From: Lichenifustis flavocetrariae | GTDB taxonomy: Bacteria; Pseudomonadota; Alphaproteobacteria; Rhizobiales; Beijerinckiaceae | Assembly (NCBI RefSeq): GCF_026130545.1 | Contig: NZ_JAMOIM010000014.1 | Span: 62,001 to 126,000 of the forward strand | Direction of reading: 5' to 3' | DNA length: 64,000 nt | Part shown: positions 8,972-17,365 of the stretch, in pieces | How positions within the stretch are numbered: the first letter of the stretch is position 1 | Layout of the letters: each line of letters starts with the position of its first letter | Notes under the pieces: model-generated | Seen by the model: the letters and a program-made list of their open reading frames with translations, nothing else | Told to the model about the DNA's origin: nothing | Database searches by the model: none | Position numbers and translations under genes: made by a program

Positions 8972-9943
8972 ATGACCGACGCTCAATCAGGACACCACCA
9001 GCCGGTCGATGGCGCACAGGTGCCGCGCTATGCCGGCGTGGCGACCTTCATGCGCCTGCCCTTCGTGCCCTCGGCGCAGGGGCTCGACATCGCTCTCTAC
9101 GGCATCCCCTGGGATGGCGGCACCACCAACCGCGCCGGCGCCCGCCATGGCCCGCGCGAGGTCCGCAATCAGTCGAGCCTGATGCGGCGCGTGCACCATG
9201 TGTCCAAGATCGAACCCTTCAACCTCGCCAATATCGCCGATGTCGGCGACCTGTCGGTCAATCCCATCGACCTGCAAGACGGTCTCGCCCGGATCGAAGC
9301 CGGCATTGCTGAGATCGTCGCGGCGGGAGCAATTCCGCTCGGTATCGGCGGCGACCACCTGACGACGTTGCCGGCGCTGCGGGCCGTCGCCAAACACCGG
9401 CCGGTCGGCCTCATCCACTTCGATGCCCATTCGGACACCAACGACACCTATTTCGGAGACAACCGCTACACCCACGGCACGCCCTTTCGCCGCGCCATCG
9501 AGGAGGGCCTGCTCGATCCCAAACGGACGATTCAGATCGGTATCCGGGGTTCGATCTACGATCCCGGCGAGCATGACTGGGCGCGCGCCCAGGGCATCCG
9601 GGTTCTCTACATGGAGGAATTCGTCGCCCGCTCAGCCACGGACGTGATGGCCGAGGCGCGGCGGATCGTCGGTGATGGCCCGACCTATGTGAGCTTCGAC
9701 ATCGACTGCATCGATCCATCCATGGCGCCGGGCACCGGCACCCCCGAGATCGGTGGCTTCACGACACGCGAGGCCCAGGCCATGGTGCGCCTGCTGGAGG
9801 GCGTCGACATCGTGGGCGCCGACGTCGTCGAGGTGGCGCCCCCTTTCGACATCGGCGGCCTAACGGCGCTGACCGGGGCCACCATGGCGTTCGAACTGCT
9901 CTGCGTCATCGCGCACGGGTTGGCTCGGTCACGACAAGCCTGA
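8972..9943 (+). CDS. Agmatinase / ureohydrolase family protein
   Basis: A 323-residue binuclear-manganese hydrolase. All metal-binding motifs are present: GIGGDHLTTLPALRAV, LIHFDAHSDTND and SFDIDCIDPSMAPGTGTPE. The layout (RYAGVATFMRLPF near the N-terminus, THGTPFRRAIEEGLLD mid-protein) is that of the agmatinase/guanidinobutyrase branch, so the product is urea plus an amine or acid from a guanidino compound. Agmatine versus 4-guanidinobutyrate or guanidinopropionate cannot be settled from motifs. It stands alone: 161 bases after paoC and 185 before pgi. Confidence 0.88.
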   Translation: MTDAQSGHHQPVDGAQVPRYAGVATFMRLPFVPSAQGLDIALYGIPWDGGTTNRAGARHGPREVRNQSSLMRRVHHVSKIEPFNLANIADVGDLSVNPIDLQDGLARIEAGIAEIVAAGAIPLGIGGDHLTTLPALRAVAKHRPVGLIHFDAHSDTNDTYFGDNRYTHGTPFRRAIEEGLLDPKRTIQIGIRGSIYDPGEHDWARAQGIRVLYMEEFVARSATDVMAEARRIVGDGPTYVSFDIDCIDPSMAPGTGTPEIGGFTTREAQAMVRLLEGVDIVGADVVEVAPPFDIGGLTALTGATMAFELLCVIAHGLARSRQA

Positions 9944-10128
9944 CAGAGCACCTCGCCACACATGCGCCGCGAAGGACGGCAGGGCGGCGGCGGCGGAAAC
10001 TTTGACGCGGCCGCTGCGCATAGCTGAGCAAGATCGATTGAACAGACCGTCGGGCTGGTCCCTTTCTCCCACCGCGCCCTATGCTATGGACATCGACAGG
10101 CCATACGGCTTCTGAGCGAGGTGTTCAC

Positions 10129-11775
10129 ATGACCGGATCCCAAAACGGCGCAGCCCTTTCGGAATTGAAGAAAGTGCTTGAAGGCCAAGAACCCGTTTCC
10201 ATAAAGGCGGCCTTTGCGAGCGATCCAGGCCGTTTCGCCAAATATCACGTTCAACTCGACGACCTCTTGTTCGACTTCTCGAAGCACCGGATCGACGATG
10301 CGCTGCTCGGCAAGCTCGTGCAGCTCGCACGGGACAGCGAGGTCGAGGCAAAGCGGGACAAGATGTTCTCCGGCGCGGCCTACAACACCACCGAGCATCG
10401 GCCGGCGCTGCATACGGCGCTGCGCAATTTCTCCGGCGAGCCCATTATGGTCGACGGTGAAGACGTCATGCCGGACGTGATCGCCACGCGCGAGAAGGTG
10501 GCGGCCTTCGCCACGGGCATCCGCGACGGCTCGATCCCGGGCGCAACCGGCAAGACCATTACGGATGTGGTGAATATCGGCATTGGTGGATCGGATCTTG
10601 GGCCCGCCATGGCGGCCCGCGCGCTCACGCCCTTCTCCAGCCCACGCCTGCGCACGCATTTCGTATCGAACGTCGACGGCGCCGATCTCGGCGACACGGT
10701 GGCGGCGCTCGACCCGGCGACGACGCTCTTCATCATCTCCTCGAAGACCTTCACGACGCTGGAAACCATGACCAACGCGCAAAGCGCGCGCGACTGGATC
10801 GTGGCGGGCCTTGGCGAAGAGGCGGTGAAACATCATTTCGCGGCCGTCTCGACCAAACTCGATCTCGTGGCGAAATTCGGCATCGGCAGCGAACGGGTGT
10901 TCGGCTTCAAGGATTGGGTGGGCGGCCGTTATTCCATGTGGTCGAGCATCGGGCTGGCCTTGGTCATCGCCATCGGGCCCGCGCAGTTCGAGCAATTCCT
11001 GCGCGGTGGTTTCGAGATCGACACGCATTTCCGGCAGGCGCCGATCGAGGCGAACATCCCCATGCTGATGGGGCTGCTCGGGGTGCTCTATCGCGACATC
11101 CAGGGTGTCTCGACCCAGGCCGTCATTCCCTATGACCAGCGGCTCGGGCGCTTTCCCGCCTATCTCCAGCAGCTCGATATGGAGAGCAATGGCAAGAGCG
11201 TGCATCTGGACGGCTCACACGTCACCGCGCAGACAGGCCCGATCGTGTGGGGCGAGCCCGGCACCAACGGCCAGCACGCCTTCTTCCAGCTGATCCACCA
11301 GGGCACCGAGATCGTGCCGGTGGATTTCCTCGTGGCGGCGGAGCCGACGCAGGCCGACGCTCATCACCACGACCTGCTGCTGGCCAATTGCTTCGCCCAG
11401 AGCCAGGCCCTCATGCAAGGCCGCGACATCGGCGAGGTCGCGGCGCAACTCGAGAAGGGCGGCATGGCGCCGGACGAGGTGAAACGTCTCGCCCCCCACA
11501 AGGTGTTCTCCGGCGACAGGCCTTCCTCGACCTTCCTGTACCGCCGCCTCGACCCACGCACGCTCGGCCGGCTGATCGCGCTCTATGAGCACCGCGTCTT
11601 CACAATGGCGGCGATCTGGGACACGAACCCATTCGATCAATGGGGTGTCGAACTCGGCAAGGAACTGGCCAGCAAGCTCGTGCCGATCGTCAGCGATGCA
11701 GGAGCCGCGACGGATGGGCTCGACAGTTCCACGGCCGGCCTGGTGGCGCATCGTCGTTCGGTGGCGTCGAAATAA
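10129..11775 (+). CDS. pgi: Glucose-6-phosphate isomerase
   Basis: A 548-residue cytoplasmic enzyme interconverting glucose-6-phosphate and fructose-6-phosphate. Signatures are NIGIGGSDLGPAM, SSKTFTTLETMTNAQSARDW, FKDWVGGRYSMWSSIGL, the family pattern QQLDMESNGKSV and GEPGTNGQHAFFQLIHQGT with the catalytic Glu and His. Length matches E. coli Pgi (549). The ATG at 10129 follows a GAGG site; an upstream in-frame ATG at 10081 would add residues not seen in the family. With zwf about 12.6 kb away it feeds the glucose-6-phosphate node. Confidence 0.97.
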   Translation: MTGSQNGAALSELKKVLEGQEPVSIKAAFASDPGRFAKYHVQLDDLLFDFSKHRIDDALLGKLVQLARDSEVEAKRDKMFSGAAYNTTEHRPALHTALRNFSGEPIMVDGEDVMPDVIATREKVAAFATGIRDGSIPGATGKTITDVVNIGIGGSDLGPAMAARALTPFSSPRLRTHFVSNVDGADLGDTVAALDPATTLFIISSKTFTTLETMTNAQSARDWIVAGLGEEAVKHHFAAVSTKLDLVAKFGIGSERVFGFKDWVGGRYSMWSSIGLALVIAIGPAQFEQFLRGGFEIDTHFRQAPIEANIPMLMGLLGVLYRDIQGVSTQAVIPYDQRLGRFPAYLQQLDMESNGKSVHLDGSHVTAQTGPIVWGEPGTNGQHAFFQLIHQGTEIVPVDFLVAAEPTQADAHHHDLLLANCFAQSQALMQGRDIGEVAAQLEKGGMAPDEVKRLAPHKVFSGDRPSSTFLYRRLDPRTLGRLIALYEHRVFTMAAIWDTNPFDQWGVELGKELASKLVPIVSDAGAATDGLDSSTAGLVAHRRSVASK

Positions 11776-11845
11776 AGCGACCACGACCCGGTCTCGTCGC
11801 ACACTCAAGGCCGGGCCTCATGGAGAAGAGACAGGCGGCATCGCG

Positions 11846-12205
11846 ATGGTGAGATTCCTTGCTGTGATCGCCTTCACGCTGACCGCCGGGGGAGCGCCCG
11901 TCTCGACACTGAAGGACCTCGGTTCGGCCTTCGCATCCTGTACCCGGACACAGGACTATCCGGCCGGATCTGAGATCACGATCCGGCTCAGCCTGAACAG
12001 CCGTGGCGCGATCCTGGGCAAGCCCATGATCACCTATTCACGGCTGATCGGCTCGATGAGCGATCGCAGAGCGTTTGTCGCCGACGTTCTCGACGCGCTT
12101 CGACGCTGCACCCCGGTCAACGTGACCTCGGAATTGGGCCGGGCCATCGCGGGACGGCCTCTGTCCATTCACGTGGTGGGCGGCGCGCACGGTTTGGAGA
12201 TCTGA
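11846..12205 (+). CDS. Small secreted protein with TonB-C-terminal-like fold, function unknown
   Basis: A 119-residue protein with a short signal-like N-terminus (MVRFLAVIAFTLTAGGAPV). The rest follows a pattern common in small alphaproteobacterial secreted proteins related to the TonB/TolA C-terminal domain: a Cys in FASCTRTQDYPAGSEI, a strand ITIRLSLNSRGAILGKP, a second Cys in LRRCTPVN and the terminal AIAGRPLSIHVVGG. The two cysteines could form a disulfide. The role is unknown. It is 70 bases after pgi on the same strand, possibly cotranscribed. Confidence 0.7.
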   Translation: MVRFLAVIAFTLTAGGAPVSTLKDLGSAFASCTRTQDYPAGSEITIRLSLNSRGAILGKPMITYSRLIGSMSDRRAFVADVLDALRRCTPVNVTSELGRAIAGRPLSIHVVGGAHGLEI

Positions 12206-12265
12206 ACTTTCGCCGATGGCCCCTCGCTGTGTCCGAGGCCGGTGCCCAAATCTTTTGCCAATCCC

Positions 12266-12295
12266 TGTCGGCTCCGCCCATAGTCCCTCGTCCTT
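12266..12295 (+). promoter_or_regulatory. ECF-type promoter motif, copy 1 (TGTCGGCTC-N14-CGTCCTT)
   Basis: TGTCGGCTC at 12266-12274 and CGTCCTT at 12289-12295 are separated by 14 bases. The same two blocks with the same spacing recur at 13956-13985. Taking TGTCGG as -35 and CGTC as -10 gives 17 bases between them, the geometry of ECF sigma promoters. ECF42-group promoters are reported with a TGTCGA-like -35, so autoregulation by the adjacent sigma factor is the simplest reading. The implied leader before the ATG at 12315 is very short. Confidence 0.65.
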
Positions 12296-12314
12296 AGACG
12301 AGGAAGGAGCCGCC

Positions 12315-12686
12315 ATGCACTACGCCATCCTCTGCTACAATGACGAAGACGTCGTCTATTCCTGGACCAAGGAGGAGGACGATGCGGTCATGGCGCGGCT
12401 CGGGACCGTACACGAGAGGCTCAAGACCGCCGGTAGACTTGGCCCGGCCGCGCGGCTGCTGCCCACGACCGCCGCGACGACGCTGCGGAAGGCGACCGAG
12501 CCCTTCGTGATCGACGGTCCTTTCGCCGAGACCAAGGAGCAGTTGCTCGGTTTCTACATCGTCGACGTCGAAAGTCTCGATGAAGCGCTCGCCATCGCGC
12601 GCGATCTGGCGGCCGCCAATCCGGGCGGCGCCTACGAGCTCCGGCCTGTGTCGCTCTATCTGCCCGACCCGCGGACGGACCCGTGA
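12315..12686 (+). CDS. YCII-related (DGPF domain) protein
   Basis: A 123-residue YCII/DGPF-fold protein. It opens MHYAILCYNDEDVV, carries the DGPF motif as VIDGPFAETKEQLLGFYIVD and ends ELRPVSLYLPDP. GGAAGGAG lies just before the ATG. Its last bases overlap the sigma factor start (GTGA). DGPF proteins are the standard genomic partner of ECF42 sigma factors, but their biochemical function is unknown. Expected to be cytoplasmic. Confidence 0.92.
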   Translation: MHYAILCYNDEDVVYSWTKEEDDAVMARLGTVHERLKTAGRLGPAARLLPTTAATTLRKATEPFVIDGPFAETKEQLLGFYIVDVESLDEALAIARDLAAANPGGAYELRPVSLYLPDPRTDP

Positions 12687-13936
12687 CCGAGGCGGCTTGG
12701 ATCGCCGGGGCACTCACGGCGGCCCGCCCCCAGGTGATCGGCGCCCTGCTCCGCTATTTCCGTGATCTCGACACGGCCGAGGAAGCCTTCCAGGAGGCCT
12801 GCCTGCGGGCGCTCAAGCATTGGCCGGAAAACGGACCGCCGCGCGATCCCGCCGCCTGGCTCATTCTGGTCGGCCGCAATGCCGCGCTCGATGGCGTGCG
12901 ACGGCAGGCCAGGCATACGGCGCTGCCACCCGACGAGATGATCTCCGACCTCGACGACAGCGAGGTTCCACTCGTTGAACGGCTCGATGGCGCGCATTAC
13001 CGCGACGATGTCCTGCGCCTCTTGTTCATCTGCTGCCATCCGGATCTGCCGCACACCCAGCAGATCGCGCTCGCGCTGCGCATTGTCTCGGGACTGACAG
13101 TCGCGCAGATCGCCCGCGCTTTCCTGATCGGCGACGCCGCCATGGAGCAGCGCATCACCCGCGCCAAGGCCAGGGTCGCTAAGGCCGAGGTGCCATTTGA
13201 GGCTCCCGGTGCCATCGAGCGCGCGGAACGCCTCGCCGCCGTCGCGGCCATGATCTATCTCGTGTTCAACGAAGGGTATTCTGCAGGCGACGCCGTGATG
13301 CGCGCTCACCTTTGTGGTGAGGCGATCCGGCTCGGGCGCCTGCTCCTGCGGCTGTTCCCGGCAGAGCCGGAGATCATGGGACTGACAGCGCTCATGCTGC
13401 TGCAGCACGCTCGTTCCCCCGCCCGCTTCGACCCCGATGGCGCCATCATCCTGCTCGACGACCAGAATCGCCGGCTGTGGGATGTCCAGCGCATCGCCGA
13501 GGGCTTGGCGCTGATCGACAAGGCAATGCGCCATCGCCGTCCCGGCGCCTACCAGATTCAGGCGGCACTCGCCGCGACCCACGCCCGCGCGGCACGGGCC
13601 GAGGACACCGACTGGGCCCAAATGGACGCGCTCTATGCGGCCCTCGAACGCCTGCAGCCCTCGCCCGTGGTGACGCTCAATAGGGCGGTCGCGGTGCATA
13701 AACTGTCGGGCGCGGCGGCGGCCTTAGCTCTCATCGCTCCATTGGAGCCGCGGCTTTCGGCCTACTTCCATTTCTTTGGCGCCAAGGGTGCCTTCCTGCG
13801 AGAACTCGGCCGCATGGCCGAGGCGCAGGTGGCTTTCGATCGTGCCATCGCGCTCGCCCGCTCTCCGGCCGAGGCGTCCCATATCCGCCAGCATCTCGAC
13901 CGTCTGACGCAGGACAGCGTTCCGGCGCCGCCCTAA
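12683..13936 (+). CDS. ECF42-type RNA polymerase sigma factor with C-terminal TPR-like extension
   Basis: A 417-residue sigma factor, twice the usual ECF length. Region 2 is at about residues 12-80 (LLRYFRDLDTAEEAFQEACL, then WLILVGRNAALDGVRRQ); region 4 at about 110-165 (LALRIVSGLTVAQIARAFLI, then MEQRITRAKARV). The remaining 230 residues form the alpha-helical TPR-like extension typical of COG4941/ECF42, with FNEGYSAGD and LNRAVAVHKLSG segments. No anti-sigma gene is adjacent; in ECF42 factors the extension is thought to do the control. The GTG start overlaps the DGPF gene stop. Confidence 0.92.
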   Translation: MTEAAWIAGALTAARPQVIGALLRYFRDLDTAEEAFQEACLRALKHWPENGPPRDPAAWLILVGRNAALDGVRRQARHTALPPDEMISDLDDSEVPLVERLDGAHYRDDVLRLLFICCHPDLPHTQQIALALRIVSGLTVAQIARAFLIGDAAMEQRITRAKARVAKAEVPFEAPGAIERAERLAAVAAMIYLVFNEGYSAGDAVMRAHLCGEAIRLGRLLLRLFPAEPEIMGLTALMLLQHARSPARFDPDGAIILLDDQNRRLWDVQRIAEGLALIDKAMRHRRPGAYQIQAALAATHARAARAEDTDWAQMDALYAALERLQPSPVVTLNRAVAVHKLSGAAAALALIAPLEPRLSAYFHFFGAKGAFLRELGRMAEAQVAFDRAIALARSPAEASHIRQHLDRLTQDSVPAPP

Positions 13937-13955
13937 AAAAAATTCCGCATGCCTT

Positions 13956-13985
13956 GTCGGCTCACGATCAACCGTCGCGTCCTTG
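13956..13985 (+). promoter_or_regulatory. ECF-type promoter motif, copy 2 (TGTCGGCTC-N14-CGTCCTT)
   Basis: TGTCGGCTC at 13956-13964 and CGTCCTT at 13979-13985 repeat the two blocks found ahead of the DGPF gene, with identical 14-base spacing but unrelated spacer sequence. It sits 46 bases before the VOC gene ATG at 14031, just after the sigma factor stop. It would place the downstream VOC and SRPBCC genes in the sigma factor's own regulon. Confidence 0.65.
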
Positions 13986-14030
13986 GCATAGGATCGGCCG
14001 ATGATGGCCAGCCTAGCCGAGGAGGACAGC

Positions 14031-14453
14031 ATGACAGACACGACCCAACCCGCCGCCATCGAGACAAAGGGCGGCGTCATCGCCTATCTCAGCCTTGATG
14101 GGGCGCTCGCAGCCGCAGAATTCTACAAAAAGGCATTCGGGGCCGAAGTCGCGATGGCCATGCCGGCCGACGAGAAGGGGCGGACAATGCATGTCCATCT
14201 CCATATCAACGGCAGCTCGGTGATGTTGGGCGACTGTTTTCCCGAACACGGCCACGGCTATGTTCCGGCCCAAGGCTTCAACCTGCTGCTTCCGGTCAAG
14301 GACATCGAGGCCTCGTGGCAACGCGCCGTCGATGCGGGTGCGACCGTCGTGATGCCGCTCACCGATATGTTCTGGGGCGACCGCTACGGCCAATTGCGTG
14401 ACCCCTTCGGTGTCACCTGGGCCATGAATGCGCCGATCACGCGCGGCGCCTGA
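14031..14453 (+). CDS. VOC-family protein (PhnB-like)
   Basis: A 140-residue vicinal-oxygen-chelate fold protein. The paired beta-alpha-beta units are visible: YLSLDGALAAAEFYKKAFGA then HVHLHINGSSVMLGDCFPEH, and FNLLLPVKDIEASWQRAVDA then WGDRYGQLRDPFGVTWAM. This is the PhnB/DUF1428-like type annotated as glyoxalase or bleomycin-resistance-like, but no substrate follows from sequence. AGGAGG precedes the ATG at 14031. It lies immediately downstream of promoter motif copy 2. Confidence 0.88.
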   Translation: MTDTTQPAAIETKGGVIAYLSLDGALAAAEFYKKAFGAEVAMAMPADEKGRTMHVHLHINGSSVMLGDCFPEHGHGYVPAQGFNLLLPVKDIEASWQRAVDAGATVVMPLTDMFWGDRYGQLRDPFGVTWAMNAPITRGA

Positions 14454-14575
14454 GATCAATTTCCGCTTCGCCAGCTTGAAGCTCTCGCGGCCATGTGTCC
14501 GCGCGGATGGCGAAGGTCGAGCCGGACAATCGACCGAGTCGCCAGGAGCTGGGAACGCCTCACGGGGAGGATATC

Positions 14576-15058
14576 GTGGAGACGATCAGGCCGTTTTTGT
14601 GGTTCGACGGTAAAGCCCAGGAGGCCGTCGACTTTTATGTGTCGATTTTTCCTGGCAGCAAGATCCTTGAAACCGTTTCGGGACCGGAAGGGTCGGTCGT
14701 TGGGCTGACGTTCCAGTTGCTCGACCGCACGTTCATGGCGCTGAACGGAGGGCCGCATTTCACATTCACGCCGGCCATTTCGATGTTCGTGCCCTGCCAG
14801 ACACAGGACGAAATCGATACGCTCTGGGTCAAGCTCACTGAGGGCGGCACCGCGCAGCAATGCGGCTGGTTGACCGATCGCTACGGTGTGTCATGGCAGA
14901 TCGTCCCCACGATTTTGGGCGACCTCCTCAAGGACCAGGATCGCCAGCGGGCAAACCGGGTCTTCAAGGCGATGATGGCCATGCGTAAGCTGGATATCGC
15001 TTTATTGCAGAACGCCCATGGGCAGGATGAAGCTGTGTTTTCGCAGGACGGCGGATAA
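14576..15058 (+). CDS. VOC-family protein (3-demethylubiquinone-methyltransferase-like / PhnB)
   Basis: A 160-residue VOC protein of the 3-dmu-9_3-mt type: IRPFLWFDGKAQEAVDFYVS, SKILETVSGPEG, MALNGGPHFTFTPAISMFV, then GGTAQQCGWLTDRYGVSWQI and a C-terminal helix FKAMMAMRKLDIALL. GTG at 14576 follows GGGGAGG with good spacing. Members of this family are frequent in ECF41/ECF42 clusters, and their reactions are uncharacterised. It is 122 bases after the first VOC gene. Confidence 0.88.
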   Translation: METIRPFLWFDGKAQEAVDFYVSIFPGSKILETVSGPEGSVVGLTFQLLDRTFMALNGGPHFTFTPAISMFVPCQTQDEIDTLWVKLTEGGTAQQCGWLTDRYGVSWQIVPTILGDLLKDQDRQRANRVFKAMMAMRKLDIALLQNAHGQDEAVFSQDGG

Positions 15059-15121
15059 TCCCAGGCCGCGCAAACTGGCGCTTGGCACGCTGTTTCCTTT
15101 TCGCCCCAACCGGAGTTGCTC

Positions 15122-15601
15122 ATGTCGACAGAAGAACCGACCCTTAACCGCGACCTCGTCCTCACCCGATTGATCGACGCGCCGCGTGCCAAATTGTTTC
15201 ACGCCTGGACCGATCCTGCGTTGCTGAAACAATGGTTTGCCCCGAAACCCTATATGACGGTCGAAGCCGAGCTCGATGTGCGGGCGGGGGGATCAAGCCG
15301 CATCGTCATGCGAAGCCCGGACGGACAGGATATGCCAATGCATGGCGTGTATCTTGAGGTCGAACCCGACGCGCGGCTCGTCTTTACCGATGCCTACGTC
15401 CGGGCCTGGGAACCGTCGCAAAAGCCCTTCATGACCGTCGTCCTGACCTTCGAGGACGAAGACGGCAAGACGCGCTACACGGCGCGCGTGCGGCACTGGA
15501 CCAACGCCGACCGAGAGGCCCACGAGGCGATGGGATTTCACCAGGGCTGGGGCCAGTGCACGGATCAACTCGCCACGCTGGTCAGCGGAGGCGCGGTCTG
15601 A
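15122..15601 (+). CDS. SRPBCC (AHSA1) domain protein
   Basis: A 159-residue START/AHSA1-fold protein: LVLTRLIDAPRAKLFHAWTD, LLKQWFAPKPYMTVEAELDV, then GVYLEVEPDARLVFTDAY, and a C-terminal helix GFHQGWGQCTDQLATLV. Such proteins bind hydrophobic ligands; the ligand is unknown. The ATG at 15122 is preceded by CGGAG. It closes the ECF42-linked cluster, where AHSA1 proteins are common companions of DGPF and VOC genes. Confidence 0.88.
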   Translation: MSTEEPTLNRDLVLTRLIDAPRAKLFHAWTDPALLKQWFAPKPYMTVEAELDVRAGGSSRIVMRSPDGQDMPMHGVYLEVEPDARLVFTDAYVRAWEPSQKPFMTVVLTFEDEDGKTRYTARVRHWTNADREAHEAMGFHQGWGQCTDQLATLVSGGAV

Positions 15602-15634
15602 TCCGCGCTGCGGATCAAGGTCTTCCCAGCTACC

Positions 15635-15660
15635 GTGGCACCTCAGTCATGAGGTGCCAC
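15635..15660. terminator. Hairpin between convergent SRPBCC and DEAD-helicase genes
   Basis: GTGGCACCTCA (15635-15645) pairs perfectly with TGAGGTGCCAC (15650-15660): an 11-bp stem with a GTCA tetraloop. It fills the 61-base gap between two convergent stops, so it probably serves both. No T-tract follows on either strand. Confidence 0.6.
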
Positions 15661-15662
15661 CA

Positions 15663-17114
<1,452 letters not shown>

Positions 17115-17365
17115 ATGTCGCTATTCTGGCAAAGCCGAGCAAAACGGCGCGACCCTCCGTGGGTGCGCTTCGCTTAAGGCCGACCTGATGCACATCCGCC
17201 AGCCATGAGGCGCGATATTCTCAACGCCGTCGCGTTTGACATAAGTATTATCGGCTCAAAGTCAATAAAATCATTGACCCGCCCTGGCTTTCGCGCATCG
17301 AAAGTGGAGCAATCGTTAAATTTGCAACGCATCGGTGGCTTGATCGAGAGGGTGACGTGCCCTCG

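Noticed and set aside
17210-17280. TTGACT and GATAAT boxes upstream of the DEAD-box helicase on the minus strand
   Set aside because: The two boxes are only about seven bases apart and cannot form one sigma-70 promoter; no better-spaced partner was found for either.
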